A stretch of DNA of 64,000 nucleotides from Paenibacillus donghaensis (GTDB taxonomy: Bacteria; Bacillota; Bacilli; Paenibacillales; Paenibacillaceae), in assembly GCF_002192415.1 (NCBI RefSeq), contig NZ_CP021780.1, positions 4,960,001 through 5,024,000 on the forward strand, in the 5' to 3' direction. Below are positions 1 through 7,178 of this stretch, one piece after another; the first letter of the stretch is position 1, and every line of letters starts with the position of its first letter. The notes beneath the pieces were generated by a model, which was not told where the DNA came from, ran no database searches, and was given only the letters and a program-made list of their open reading frames with translations. Position numbers and translations under genes: made by a program.

Positions 1-1071
1 TGAAGCACTATGTGAGGTTAATACAACTTGTGCATTTTCCTTTTTTGAAATATCCTTTAAATTTTCCATAACTCTACCGAGTAAGTGTGGAGAGATATGA
101 TTCTCTGGTTCTTCAACAGCAAGAAGAGTCAGAGAGGCATTCGACTTTCCAGTGATTTTCACCTCGGCTTCCAACAATGATGAAACCAAAGATAAATAGA
201 ACAGAGACCTAAGTCCATCCCCTAATTTATCGACACTGTATTCACCCAAATCGTGAGTTGGAGAAAATGACACCTCAATCTTTTTTAATATAGAAGCTAA
301 TGTTGAGCTATTGAAGTGTAATTTTGCATCTTGATATCGAACGTCCTTGTGGTATTTCTTCCATTCATCTCCGATAACACTTCTGATTTGAGCAACCCCA
401 TCTATCCCATCGAATAATTCATTAACAGGTTCCATTTTTGTCTTTATGGTATTGTCAATATCGTCTGGCCAAGAAATGTTGTTTAAGATTCTCCAAAGAA
501 TTGTACCCGAAGCATTTTTAAGTTGCATAGATGGTTCCCTTACTGCTGGTACGTAGATAACCTGTATTGCTGAACGTTGATGTGGAGTAACAGGTATAAG
601 ATCTTCATCAGATTCATCTATTCCTTCCGCTACAGTAACGAAGTGCAGCTTTTGTTCAATTTCTCCTTCTGGTGTATTGCCGACGGTCCATTTAGCTGTT
701 AATCTCACACGTAGATAAGGTGCCTCTCCCGTTGAACGTACAACGAGTTGATTAAAAAATGGTGGTAAACTATTTTCACTTTGACTATCTAATGAGCTAT
801 CTACTAATTCAGGAAAATCTATTCTAGCCTCAATTGATAACCAGTGTTCCTTTATTGATTCGATTGTAGTATGAACTGAAATATGGAAATCCGATTTTTC
901 TATCGTCCGATCATGTGAGGAAACTCCAAAAAGCTTTACTAAGCCATTTATTAATGCAGTTTTACCTGAAGAATTTTCTCCTACAAAGCCAGATATTTTA
1001 TTAAAGGTTATTGTTGTTCCTTCATAGCCAAAACTCCTAAAATTTTTTAAATACAACTTAGATATTTGCAA
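1..1071 (-). CDS. OLD-family-like AAA ATPase / predicted nuclease, 3' end cut by window edge
   Basis: The frame reads 357 codons from a TTG at 1071 to the window edge without a stop. A GAGGGGG ribosome site lies about 7 bases upstream of the TTG. The N-terminus is typical of ATP-dependent OLD-like proteins (ISKLYLKNFRSFG), with a Walker A GENSSGKT near residue 35. Near the visible C-terminal end are a Walker B-like LLAVEEPENH and an H-loop LTSHSAS. OLD proteins couple an ABC-type ATPase to a C-terminal Toprim nuclease; that part would lie left of the window and is not seen. It is transcribed away from the transfer operon, so it is probably separate cargo or flanking chromosome. It could also be another AAA_21/AAA_15 ATPase, for example in a Gabija-like or ABC-3C-like system; the neighbour to the left would decide. 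Confidence 0.8.
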   Translation of the reverse strand, partial: MQISKLYLKNFRSFGYEGTTITFNKISGFVGENSSGKTALINGLVKLFGVSSHDRTIEKSDFHISVHTTIESIKEHWLSIEARIDFPELVDSSLDSQSENSLPPFFNQLVVRSTGEAPYLRVRLTAKWTVGNTPEGEIEQKLHFVTVAEGIDESDEDLIPVTPHQRSAIQVIYVPAVREPSMQLKNASGTILWRILNNISWPDDIDNTIKTKMEPVNELFDGIDGVAQIRSVIGDEWKKYHKDVRYQDAKLHFNSSTLASILKKIEVSFSPTHDLGEYSVDKLGDGLRSLFYLSLVSSLLEAEVKITGKSNASLTLLAVEEPENHISPHLLGRVMENLKDISKKENAQVVLTSHSAS

Positions 1072-1262
1072 TGTATTTCTCCCCCTCAGTATTGTTCTAT
1101 ATTAGTCTTTTAAGAATTAGAAAATTTACAAATTCGTGACTTTCAAATCCGCAGGACTTAAATACTATTTTCGACAATTTCCTAGTTATTCCTTTTTCTA
1201 TAATCAATTCAATGATATTTGTAGCGTTTCTTTATGGATTCTATCTATAGAGGAGGATAGGC

Positions 1263-2252
1263 ATGAAACAATATTCTCTTTTTAAATCAAAAATCACCCA
1301 AGCCAACAACACCAACCTAATCGAATTCGCCAAGTCCAATGGCTACATCCTTGAAAATGGTGGCCGCCGCGCGCTTCATGCGAAGCAAAGTGGCGGTCTT
1401 TACTTTTTCAAGGACAGCAATAAATATTATCATTTCTCCACAGACACCCGCGGCGGTCCCATCGACTTTGTGATGCAATTCTGGAATTTGAATTTTAAGG
1501 AGGCCGTTGTCTTACTCTTGGATAGCGAAACACCGCAACATATTCCCTCTCCTTCCCCTACTCATAAAGATAACAGCCAACTTTCGCTTCCAGATAAGGC
1601 CCCAAATTACAGGCGAGTAATCTGGTATCTTGTCCATGTTCGAGGTATTGATGCTGAGATCATCTCCAGCCTCATGCACGAGAGAAAGCTTTACCAACAA
1701 GACAAAACAGGAAACTGTGTTTTTGTTGCCTACGATCAAGAAGGCATCGCTAAGTATTGTTCTATGCGTGGCAGTACACCTGAGCGCCCATTTAAGCAAG
1801 ACAGAGAGTACTCAGATAAAAGCTACCCCTTTCGTATACCAGGCAACGCCAACAGTCAGCGAGTCTATGTATGTGAAAGCCCCATTGACGCAATGAGCCA
1901 CGCCACGCTCACGAAGTTAAATGGAATAGATTGGAGAGCAGATCACCGCATATCTCTCGGCTGCTTATCAGATAGCGCACTCGAACGCTTTCTCTCTCAA
2001 TACAGCATCCAAGAAATCATCTTCTGTTTGGACAACGACCATAACGCCACCTTTCGAGACGGCAGCCCAGCTCCCAATTGGGGACAAGAGGCTGCCTTTA
2101 AATTTGCTCATAAGTATGAGCAGTTAGGATATCAGACCAGTATCCAGACGTCGCATAATAAGGATTTCAATGTAGATTTGGTTACTATGCGCCAGGCCAT
2201 AACCGAAGTGAAACCATCTATTAATGAGGAGGATTGTGACAATGAGCTATAG
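1263..2252 (+). CDS. DUF3991/Toprim domain protein (primase-like)
   Basis: This 329-residue protein has an N-terminal region shaped like the DNA primase zinc-binding fold (FFKDSNKYYHFSTDTRGGPIDF) but without the metal cysteines. A Toprim domain follows, with the conserved Glu in YVCESPIDAM near residue 203 and the Asp pair in IFCLDNDHNA near residue 255. DUF3991/Toprim proteins are common first genes of Bacillota conjugative elements, where a role in priming or processing the transferred strand is supposed but little tested. The ATG follows GAGGAGG with good spacing and opens the + strand transfer run. The upstream 190 bases probably carry its promoter. The missing cysteines argue against a classic DnaG role. 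Confidence 0.85.
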   Translation: MKQYSLFKSKITQANNTNLIEFAKSNGYILENGGRRALHAKQSGGLYFFKDSNKYYHFSTDTRGGPIDFVMQFWNLNFKEAVVLLLDSETPQHIPSPSPTHKDNSQLSLPDKAPNYRRVIWYLVHVRGIDAEIISSLMHERKLYQQDKTGNCVFVAYDQEGIAKYCSMRGSTPERPFKQDREYSDKSYPFRIPGNANSQRVYVCESPIDAMSHATLTKLNGIDWRADHRISLGCLSDSALERFLSQYSIQEIIFCLDNDHNATFRDGSPAPNWGQEAAFKFAHKYEQLGYQTSIQTSHNKDFNVDLVTMRQAITEVKPSINEEDCDNEL

Positions 2253-2451
2253 GCTTTTTTCTCATTGGATAAGAGAACTGCCGTCCCACCACCAGAGGGC
2301 ACCGCCCTCTGGTGGTGGTGTAAAGGCAGGAATAGCAAAATGTCATTTTGCTAGAAAACAGCGTGGAAGCAGAGCTTCCACCGACATTTCTAGTGATTTT
2401 TACCCGGTAAACGAATGTCGCATAAGAGTATCCCAAAGGGAAGGAGATGCC
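2253..2451 (+). other. Candidate origin of transfer (oriT) with stacked inverted repeats
   Basis: This 199-base gap lies directly before the relaxosome genes. It holds four inverted repeats in a row: a perfect 15-base repeat with a 3-base loop (2286-2300 / 2304-2318), a 10-base repeat with a 1-base loop (2333-2342 / 2344-2353), an 8-base repeat (2363-2370 / 2374-2381) and a 6-base repeat (2399-2404 / 2406-2411). After the last repeat comes CGCATAAGAGTATCCC (2419-2434). This resembles the CATAAGTGCGCCC nick core of pSK41/RSF1010-type origins, suggesting a nick near 2430/2431. Location and layout are observed. The oriT role and nick position are inferred, since MobL origins differ from MobQ ones. 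Confidence 0.6.
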
Positions 2452-2934
2452 ATGGCACAAGCTGAGAAAACCGTACAGATCACCGTCAAGCTCCCAAAGA
2501 AAAAATATGAAGCGTTGAAAAAATACGCGGCTACTAAGCATCTCAGTATGGCAGATATCGTACGGGCCTTTATTCAAAAGGGGATGTCTGTTGATGCCTA
2601 TACCGAAGAGATTGATTTCATCACCACCATTATCCGTCAGGAGATCACTATTGCCATCAATGGTTTGAGCAACCGGTTAGCCGGATTGGCTAGCAAAGAC
2701 CTCATCATGTCAGCCGCTTCTTATTATTCCACCATTGCTATCATTGCGGATTTAATCGATGTCAATCGTTACACTACTTTCCGAGAGATTGAGAAGAAGG
2801 CTCGGCAGCTTGCGGTAGAATACATGAAGATGAAGCTCACTGATGTGGAGAAGCTATTCCTCTCCGGTGATGGTTTTGAGCAGGATGCGGAACGACTGCG
2901 CGGAGGCGATGCCGATGTCGGCTCTGATCTATAA
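2452..2934 (+). CDS. Ribbon-helix-helix relaxosome accessory protein
   Basis: This is a 160-residue protein. The first 45 residues form a ribbon-helix-helix DNA-binding unit: the strand VQITVKLPKKKYEAL is followed by two helices (KKYAATKHLSMADIVRAFI). The remainder is helical and acidic. Such proteins bind oriT and load the relaxase (MobC-like, or Aux proteins of the pLS20 MobL system). The ATG at 2452 follows GGAAGGAG and is preferred over an in-frame ATG at 2224, which would read through the hairpins of the candidate oriT. Its 3' end overlaps the relaxase start by 20 bases, so the two are translationally coupled. It probably also autoregulates through oriT, which is inference. Confidence 0.82.
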   Translation: MAQAEKTVQITVKLPKKKYEALKKYAATKHLSMADIVRAFIQKGMSVDAYTEEIDFITTIIRQEITIAINGLSNRLAGLASKDLIMSAASYYSTIAIIADLIDVNRYTTFREIEKKARQLAVEYMKMKLTDVEKLFLSGDGFEQDAERLRGGDADVGSDL

Positions 2935-4153
2935 GCAGCGTTTCTTCCACCCCAATAAGCCTAAAACCGCAGTCAGCAATTACTGTCATATTGGTTATAT
3001 CGCCACCCGCCCTGGTGCAGTTCGGCATGATGCGAAGAACCACGGTCTGTTCGGAAAACTAAAGCCGGGCGAGATGCAGATATTTGATTCCTGGCAGGAA
3101 GTGGCGCGAACTGCCCGAGATATTTCGCAGCAGGGCAAAAACATGTACCGTGGCATTATCTCATTCCGCAAAGAAACTGCAATGGAGCTGGGACTATCAA
3201 ACTTCACAGCATGGCAGCAGTATATCGAGCAGCACATTGCCACACTTGCAGCCCAAAACCAGATTAAAACAGAGAACCTTTGTTGGGCTGCCGCCTTTCA
3301 TAACGAAATAGATCATCCTCATCTTCATGTAGTGTTCTGGGATAAGAAACAAGATATCATGAAGAACTACACTTCCCCCCAAGTCCCCAATCGTATTCGC
3401 AAACAGCTGATTAAAGACACGTTCGCTTATAAAATCAAACAGTTTATTGCCATGCGGGATCAGGCCAAATCTGGAGTATCCGAGATTACCGATCAATTGG
3501 TAGCAGAATTTGAGAACTATCTAAAGCAGTTGAACCCAAAAGCATTTCGAGCATTCCAGCAGCGGTTCGAAATTGATGATGAAGACTCTCTTCTCCTCTT
3601 TCCTAAACATCATTTGGTGGAGCCCTCTTCTGTCAAGAAGAAGTTGGCTGAACAGCTTTTTCAATTGCGTCAACAAATGCCGAAATCCGGACGACTAGCG
3701 TACAAGCTGTTGCCTCCTGAATCAAAAACACTGCTGGATAAATTTGTACAAAACTTGTTACAAGAGAATCGCTATCTGGCACAGATGGTAGAAGATTACG
3801 TTGAGGCCAAAATGAACTTGGCAATGCTTTATGATTCTAATCCAGATCATTTGAACCGCCAGCGTGCAAAGTATCAGGCTGAAGCAGAGAAACGTATAGC
3901 CAACCGCATACTCTCCACGGTTCGCACCATCATCCAGCTAGAGAAGGATGCCAGCTATAATATCAAACAAGCTAATTGGCAGTTTGCCATGACAGAGCAA
4001 TTAGTGCTTGAGCTGCTTAACCTGATGGAAGGCTTGGTGATGAATGCCCAAATGGATTACGACGACAAAAGCAAGCTAATGGGAGGTGACTTATCGAAGC
4101 AGGCTAAGAAAGAATGGCTTCTACGGAATAAGGATAAAGGATTCGATAGGTAA
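2915..4153 (+). CDS. mobL: MobL/MobP3-like relaxase
   Basis: This 412-residue relaxase would cut one strand at oriT and lead the DNA into the recipient. The signature is the metal-binding histidine cluster FHNEIDHPHLHVVFW near residues 127-141 (HxxxxHxHxH type). An N-terminal region (YKQRFFHPNKPKTAVSNYCHIGYIATRPG) matches the start of MobL proteins, whose prototype is the pLS20 relaxase. The C-terminal 270 residues are helical. Two ATGs compete: 2909 sits 2 bases from GGAGG, and 2915 sits 8 bases away and is chosen. It overlaps the accessory gene by 20 bases. The catalytic tyrosine or its MobL substitute cannot be assigned by eye. Confidence 0.87.
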   Translation: MSALIYKQRFFHPNKPKTAVSNYCHIGYIATRPGAVRHDAKNHGLFGKLKPGEMQIFDSWQEVARTARDISQQGKNMYRGIISFRKETAMELGLSNFTAWQQYIEQHIATLAAQNQIKTENLCWAAAFHNEIDHPHLHVVFWDKKQDIMKNYTSPQVPNRIRKQLIKDTFAYKIKQFIAMRDQAKSGVSEITDQLVAEFENYLKQLNPKAFRAFQQRFEIDDEDSLLLFPKHHLVEPSSVKKKLAEQLFQLRQQMPKSGRLAYKLLPPESKTLLDKFVQNLLQENRYLAQMVEDYVEAKMNLAMLYDSNPDHLNRQRAKYQAEAEKRIANRILSTVRTIIQLEKDASYNIKQANWQFAMTEQLVLELLNLMEGLVMNAQMDYDDKSKLMGGDLSKQAKKEWLLRNKDKGFDR

Positions 4154-4168
4154 TGAGCTATTTCCACA

Positions 4169-4193
4169 GCACGCTTTGGCAGCGTGTTTTTTT
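4169..4193 (+). terminator. Rho-independent terminator after relaxase
   Basis: CACGCT (4170-4175) pairs with AGCGTG (4181-4186) and is followed by seven T. It lies just after the relaxase stop, so the relaxosome pair may be a separate transcript, or the run may be attenuated here. Confidence 0.7.
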
Positions 4194-4255
4194 GTGGGCA
4201 TTTTCAATATTCAATGTTCATGTGAGTGCCCAACCACACCGAAAGGAATGATCAA

Positions 4256-4423
4256 ATGTTTTTTACCGATGGAAAGCTACAATCATTTGAGAAACTGATG
4301 CGTCAAACCCCACGGAAACATCGACCACCTTCAGAAGACAAACCGAAACAACAACCTCAAGTAATTCCTTCTCAGGAGAGTCCATCTCAGCTCAAGGAGC
4401 AATCGGCCAATGGAGATCAATAA
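4256..4423 (+). CDS. Small protein of conjugative-element type, 55 aa
   Basis: This short protein begins MFFTDGKLQSFEKLMRQTPR and continues with a proline-, glutamine- and lysine-rich tail. The ATG at 4256 follows AAAGGA at fair spacing; an upstream in-frame ATG at 4226 has no ribosome site. Its 3' end overlaps the next gene by 14 bases, which supports a real coding unit. A short helix with a phenylalanine-rich face plus a disordered tail could be an adaptor. No function is recognised. Confidence 0.55.
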   Translation: MFFTDGKLQSFEKLMRQTPRKHRPPSEDKPKQQPQVIPSQESPSQLKEQSANGDQ

Positions 4424-5060
4424 TCGAATGAAAGAGGTGCTAGAAGCAGAACTCTCCCGTTTGGGTTTGAATATACAGCGTGAATCGTCCTCCGTTCTCT
4501 CCGTTCTTCAAAAGAATGACCCTATCGCATTTATTCATGATAATGGTGAAATTCATTATCCAGCTAATGCCGAAGCTGCACTTGCTCACCAGATTCCAAT
4601 CATTGTCGGAAAGATCTGGGAGATAGAGAGTACCTATCGTAATGCTGCCCAGCTTGGAATCTCCAGTTTGAACAGTTACCGAAGTATGCTGGAATATAAC
4701 CATCATGTGTTAGCCGGCCGCTACGACGGGGACGGTGAGTTTCGCTTTGTTACATGGGAGATGAATAGCGAGCGGACTGGATTTGCCATGGGCCATTATT
4801 TTTATCGAAACGAATATGAGAAGGCAAAAGACGATTTTCTAATGCGAAGTGGATTACTCGACAAGGGTAGAGTGTTTGATAGCGATCAGATCAGTTCGCT
4901 TTACACCGCCCTTCTCTATCACAGTATCAATGATGCCACACTAGGGGATAACGAAAAACAATCCATCGACCTCCTTCTACAGAAAATCGAGTCACTGACT
5001 CCTCACCCTCCAAATCCCCTTCATTCGCCGCTTCAAGCTGAACTGGATCTCGAACAGTAG
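4410..5060 (+). CDS. Conserved element protein, paralogue of the next gene (first copy)
   Basis: This is a soluble 216-residue protein without signal peptide or membrane segment. It begins with a helix (MKEVLEAELSRLGL), then a beta-rich part, then the block YRNEYEKAKDDFLMRSGLLDKGRVFD near residues 131-156. The next gene has the same block in the same order (YDRNEAMENFAIRSGLVDGKKLFS), so the two are tandem paralogues. The ATG follows AAGGAG at 10 bases. Large accessory proteins in this position of Bacillota elements include antirestriction-like and DUF proteins, but no catalytic motif is visible. Function unknown. Confidence 0.75.
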   Translation: MEINNRMKEVLEAELSRLGLNIQRESSSVLSVLQKNDPIAFIHDNGEIHYPANAEAALAHQIPIIVGKIWEIESTYRNAAQLGISSLNSYRSMLEYNHHVLAGRYDGDGEFRFVTWEMNSERTGFAMGHYFYRNEYEKAKDDFLMRSGLLDKGRVFDSDQISSLYTALLYHSINDATLGDNEKQSIDLLLQKIESLTPHPPNPLHSPLQAELDLEQ

Positions 5061-5066
5061 CCTTTC

Positions 5067-5792
5067 TTGAAAGGTGTGATTCGAACGAAAAGTAAAAGTG
5101 AATTTTATAAAAGCTTCTTTGCTGCCCTATCCCAGCAAGGGATTGAGGTTCGGCGTTCCACATCTGCGGACTATTTAGCAGATTTGTATCTGAAGGACCA
5201 GATCATTGCCTTCTATACGCGGATGGACAGCATTGAACGCAATCCTTTTGTTACTGTCCCAGATCGGCTTATGAGCAGCATTTCAGACCTAGCACGGAAA
5301 ACAGCCTTGCAGCTGGGCGTTTGTACCGAAAAGCCATACACCGATAAGGATGAGAAGATCACAAATGGTGTCTACAAGCTTAGTGAATACGGGGATGTCA
5401 TTCTTGCTTGCAAACATCATCCTCTATTCGAATATGTATTTTCGACCTATCGTCTTGCTCCAGAGAATGGAATACCGGTACAACGCCAATATTTTTATGA
5501 CAGAAATGAAGCGATGGAGAACTTTGCCATCCGCAGCGGCCTGGTAGATGGTAAGAAACTATTCAGCGAAAATGAGCTTATTCTCATTCATGATGAAATG
5601 GTCAAGTTCCTCATCAGTCCAAACGACAAGACTATGGACCAATTCGAACAGGTCCAGATCCTGATTGACCGATTGGAGGAACTACTGCCCGAGCTTAAGG
5701 ATCGGGAAATCCAGCTGAACTACGAACAAGAATTTAGTCATGACTTTGACGGTAACTCGGAGACGCTCGAAATTACCGAAGAAGCTCGGTAA
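5067..5792 (+). CDS. Conserved element protein, paralogue of the previous gene (second copy)
   Basis: This 241-residue soluble protein shares its domain order with the preceding gene: an N-terminal SEFYKSFFAALSQQGIEV helix, a mixed middle part, and the RSGLVDGKKLFSENEL block near residues 158-173. It ends with an acidic tail. A TTG at 5067 gives the longest frame but has no clear ribosome site; a GTG at 5076 is an alternative, so the start is uncertain. The gap to the upstream gene is only 6 bases, which fits one operon. Sequence drift between the two copies is large, so the duplication is old. Confidence 0.72.
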   Translation: MKGVIRTKSKSEFYKSFFAALSQQGIEVRRSTSADYLADLYLKDQIIAFYTRMDSIERNPFVTVPDRLMSSISDLARKTALQLGVCTEKPYTDKDEKITNGVYKLSEYGDVILACKHHPLFEYVFSTYRLAPENGIPVQRQYFYDRNEAMENFAIRSGLVDGKKLFSENELILIHDEMVKFLISPNDKTMDQFEQVQILIDRLEELLPELKDREIQLNYEQEFSHDFDGNSETLEITEEAR

Positions 5793-5826
5793 CAACTCAT
5801 CTTTTATTATAGAAGGAAGTGAGTCC

Positions 5827-6666
5827 ATGCCTCAGCCCGAAAGCTCAATATGGGGGAATATTTTAACCTGCGCGGAAATTGGCTTGCATGTGTACGGCAT
5901 AATGGCCGAACGCAATAGCGGCATTGTTGTGGATGCTGATTATGCCAAAGAGGTACTCAGTGAAGAAGCTCTGCAAGCTGGAGAGTCACAAGGTGATCAT
6001 ATCTATTTCGACGACGCCAAAAGTATCATTCCTGCTTATGAACTGCTCAAGAATGATGCAATTACGGATCCGGAATTTAACGAATGGTGCGGCTCGCCAG
6101 AAAAACTGGCCCAGGATGGAAAGTTTTTTGCTCCGGAGTATTTTGGTGGAATGACTCCACCAGCAACTACACCTTGGGGAAACATTACGGAGAGCCAAGA
6201 GTTCTACAATGGTATTTCCATGGTGAATCATGACGGAGAGTGGGCACTCGCGGTACATCAAACGATCGCAAAGCATTGTCTGTCGGAGATGGCACATGAA
6301 GTAGCAGCTGGTCAAGAAAACTATCTCTTTTATCCACTCGATGCTTGCTCCATTCCGGTTTATGAATTATCCGCTTCTCACCCTGCTATGCTGGAACAAA
6401 TTATCAACGAGGATAGTTTGGTGCACACCTTATGTGAGGACCATCCCGTCTATGTAACGATGCATAATCTTCATGTTGAAGAATGGGGCCGTATTTATGA
6501 TCAGCCAGCACCAAGATCACTCTTTCTACAAATACAGCTGGATCAGGAAGCGCGCTTCCCTGTTACGGAACAATACGAAGAATTCCCACAATCCCATCAA
6601 GATTCTATCTCCCTGAGAGAACGGCCTGATAATTTTTTTGAACCTACAGAGGAGCCGGAGTGGTGA
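5827..6666 (+). CDS. DUF7007-like protein with internal duplication
   Basis: This 279-residue acidic soluble protein contains two copies of one unit. Copy one starts at SIWGNILTCAEIGLHVYGI (about residue 6) and ends at SIIPAYELL. Copy two starts at TPWGNITESQEFYNGISMV (about residue 117) and ends at CSIPVYELS. In both copies a W-G-N opening is followed by a glycine turn, an LSEEA or LSEMA helix and a Y-x-x-DA step. The pattern resembles DUF7007 proteins of mobile elements, whose role is unknown. The ATG at 5827 follows AAGGAAG and is chosen over an upstream in-frame ATG inside the previous gene. It overlaps the next gene by 7 bases. Confidence 0.72.
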   Translation: MPQPESSIWGNILTCAEIGLHVYGIMAERNSGIVVDADYAKEVLSEEALQAGESQGDHIYFDDAKSIIPAYELLKNDAITDPEFNEWCGSPEKLAQDGKFFAPEYFGGMTPPATTPWGNITESQEFYNGISMVNHDGEWALAVHQTIAKHCLSEMAHEVAAGQENYLFYPLDACSIPVYELSASHPAMLEQIINEDSLVHTLCEDHPVYVTMHNLHVEEWGRIYDQPAPRSLFLQIQLDQEARFPVTEQYEEFPQSHQDSISLRERPDNFFEPTEEPEW

Positions 6667-7178
6667 AAACGAAACAAAAGCTGCTGCTTTGCACGCTTTT
6701 TATAACTATCGGCTCCATCTTCAATCTTTTTTTCTCCACAGCCTTACATGGTGCCTTATCCGGTTCAACTTCTACCTTCACTGTCCCCTCCCTAAATACA
6801 AGCCTAGGTAGTCTTATTTCTAGCAGAGTTCACTTTCTGCTTTTTCTTTGTCTTCAAGGATTCACTCTACTGCTGTCCGCTCTCTTTTTCGCCTCCAATA
6901 ACCGGCCTTATCAAAGTAAACTTAAGCCAATTGCACCCGGGATTGAAACACCTGTAGTGGTGGGACAAAATCAGCATGGCTCCGCACGATGGCTCCAAGA
7001 AGAGGAATGGGCTCATGCCTTCGACAGCGAATTGCTCGATCTGCATCATCCCTATATTCGCCAATTGATTCAATCTGGTTACGACGACCTGCATTTCCGA
7101 CGAACCGATCTGAAGGAGGTCTTTCACCGTGAGAATGCTTCATCCGAAGTCTATTCCGAAAGTGAACACCGCGGTTAA
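6660..7178 (+). CDS. Coupling-protein membrane anchor (VirD4/TraG N-terminal part)
   Basis: This 172-residue protein starts with two membrane segments (about residues 8-30 and 55-78) and then has the sequence QHGSARWLQEEEWAHAF near residue 103. HGSARW followed by an acidic helix is the stretch that lies between the membrane anchor and the ATPase in ordinary VirD4/TraG coupling proteins. The ATPase itself is in the next gene, in another frame. The GTG start overlaps the stop of the preceding gene. It probably tethers the soluble ATPase to the inner membrane, as proposed for the TraI/TraJ pair of pIP501. Confidence 0.8.
   Translation: MVKTKQKLLLCTLFITIGSIFNLFFSTALHGALSGSTSTFTVPSLNTSLGSLISSRVHFLLFLCLQGFTLLLSALFFASNNRPYQSKLKPIAPGIETPVVVGQNQHGSARWLQEEEWAHAFDSELLDLHHPYIRQLIQSGYDDLHFRRTDLKEVFHRENASSEVYSESEHRG

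Noticed and set aside
2224..2451. N-terminal extension of the ribbon-helix-helix gene from an ATG at 2224
   Set aside because: It reads through the hairpins of the candidate oriT, is not protein-like, and the ATG at 2452 has a far better ribosome site.
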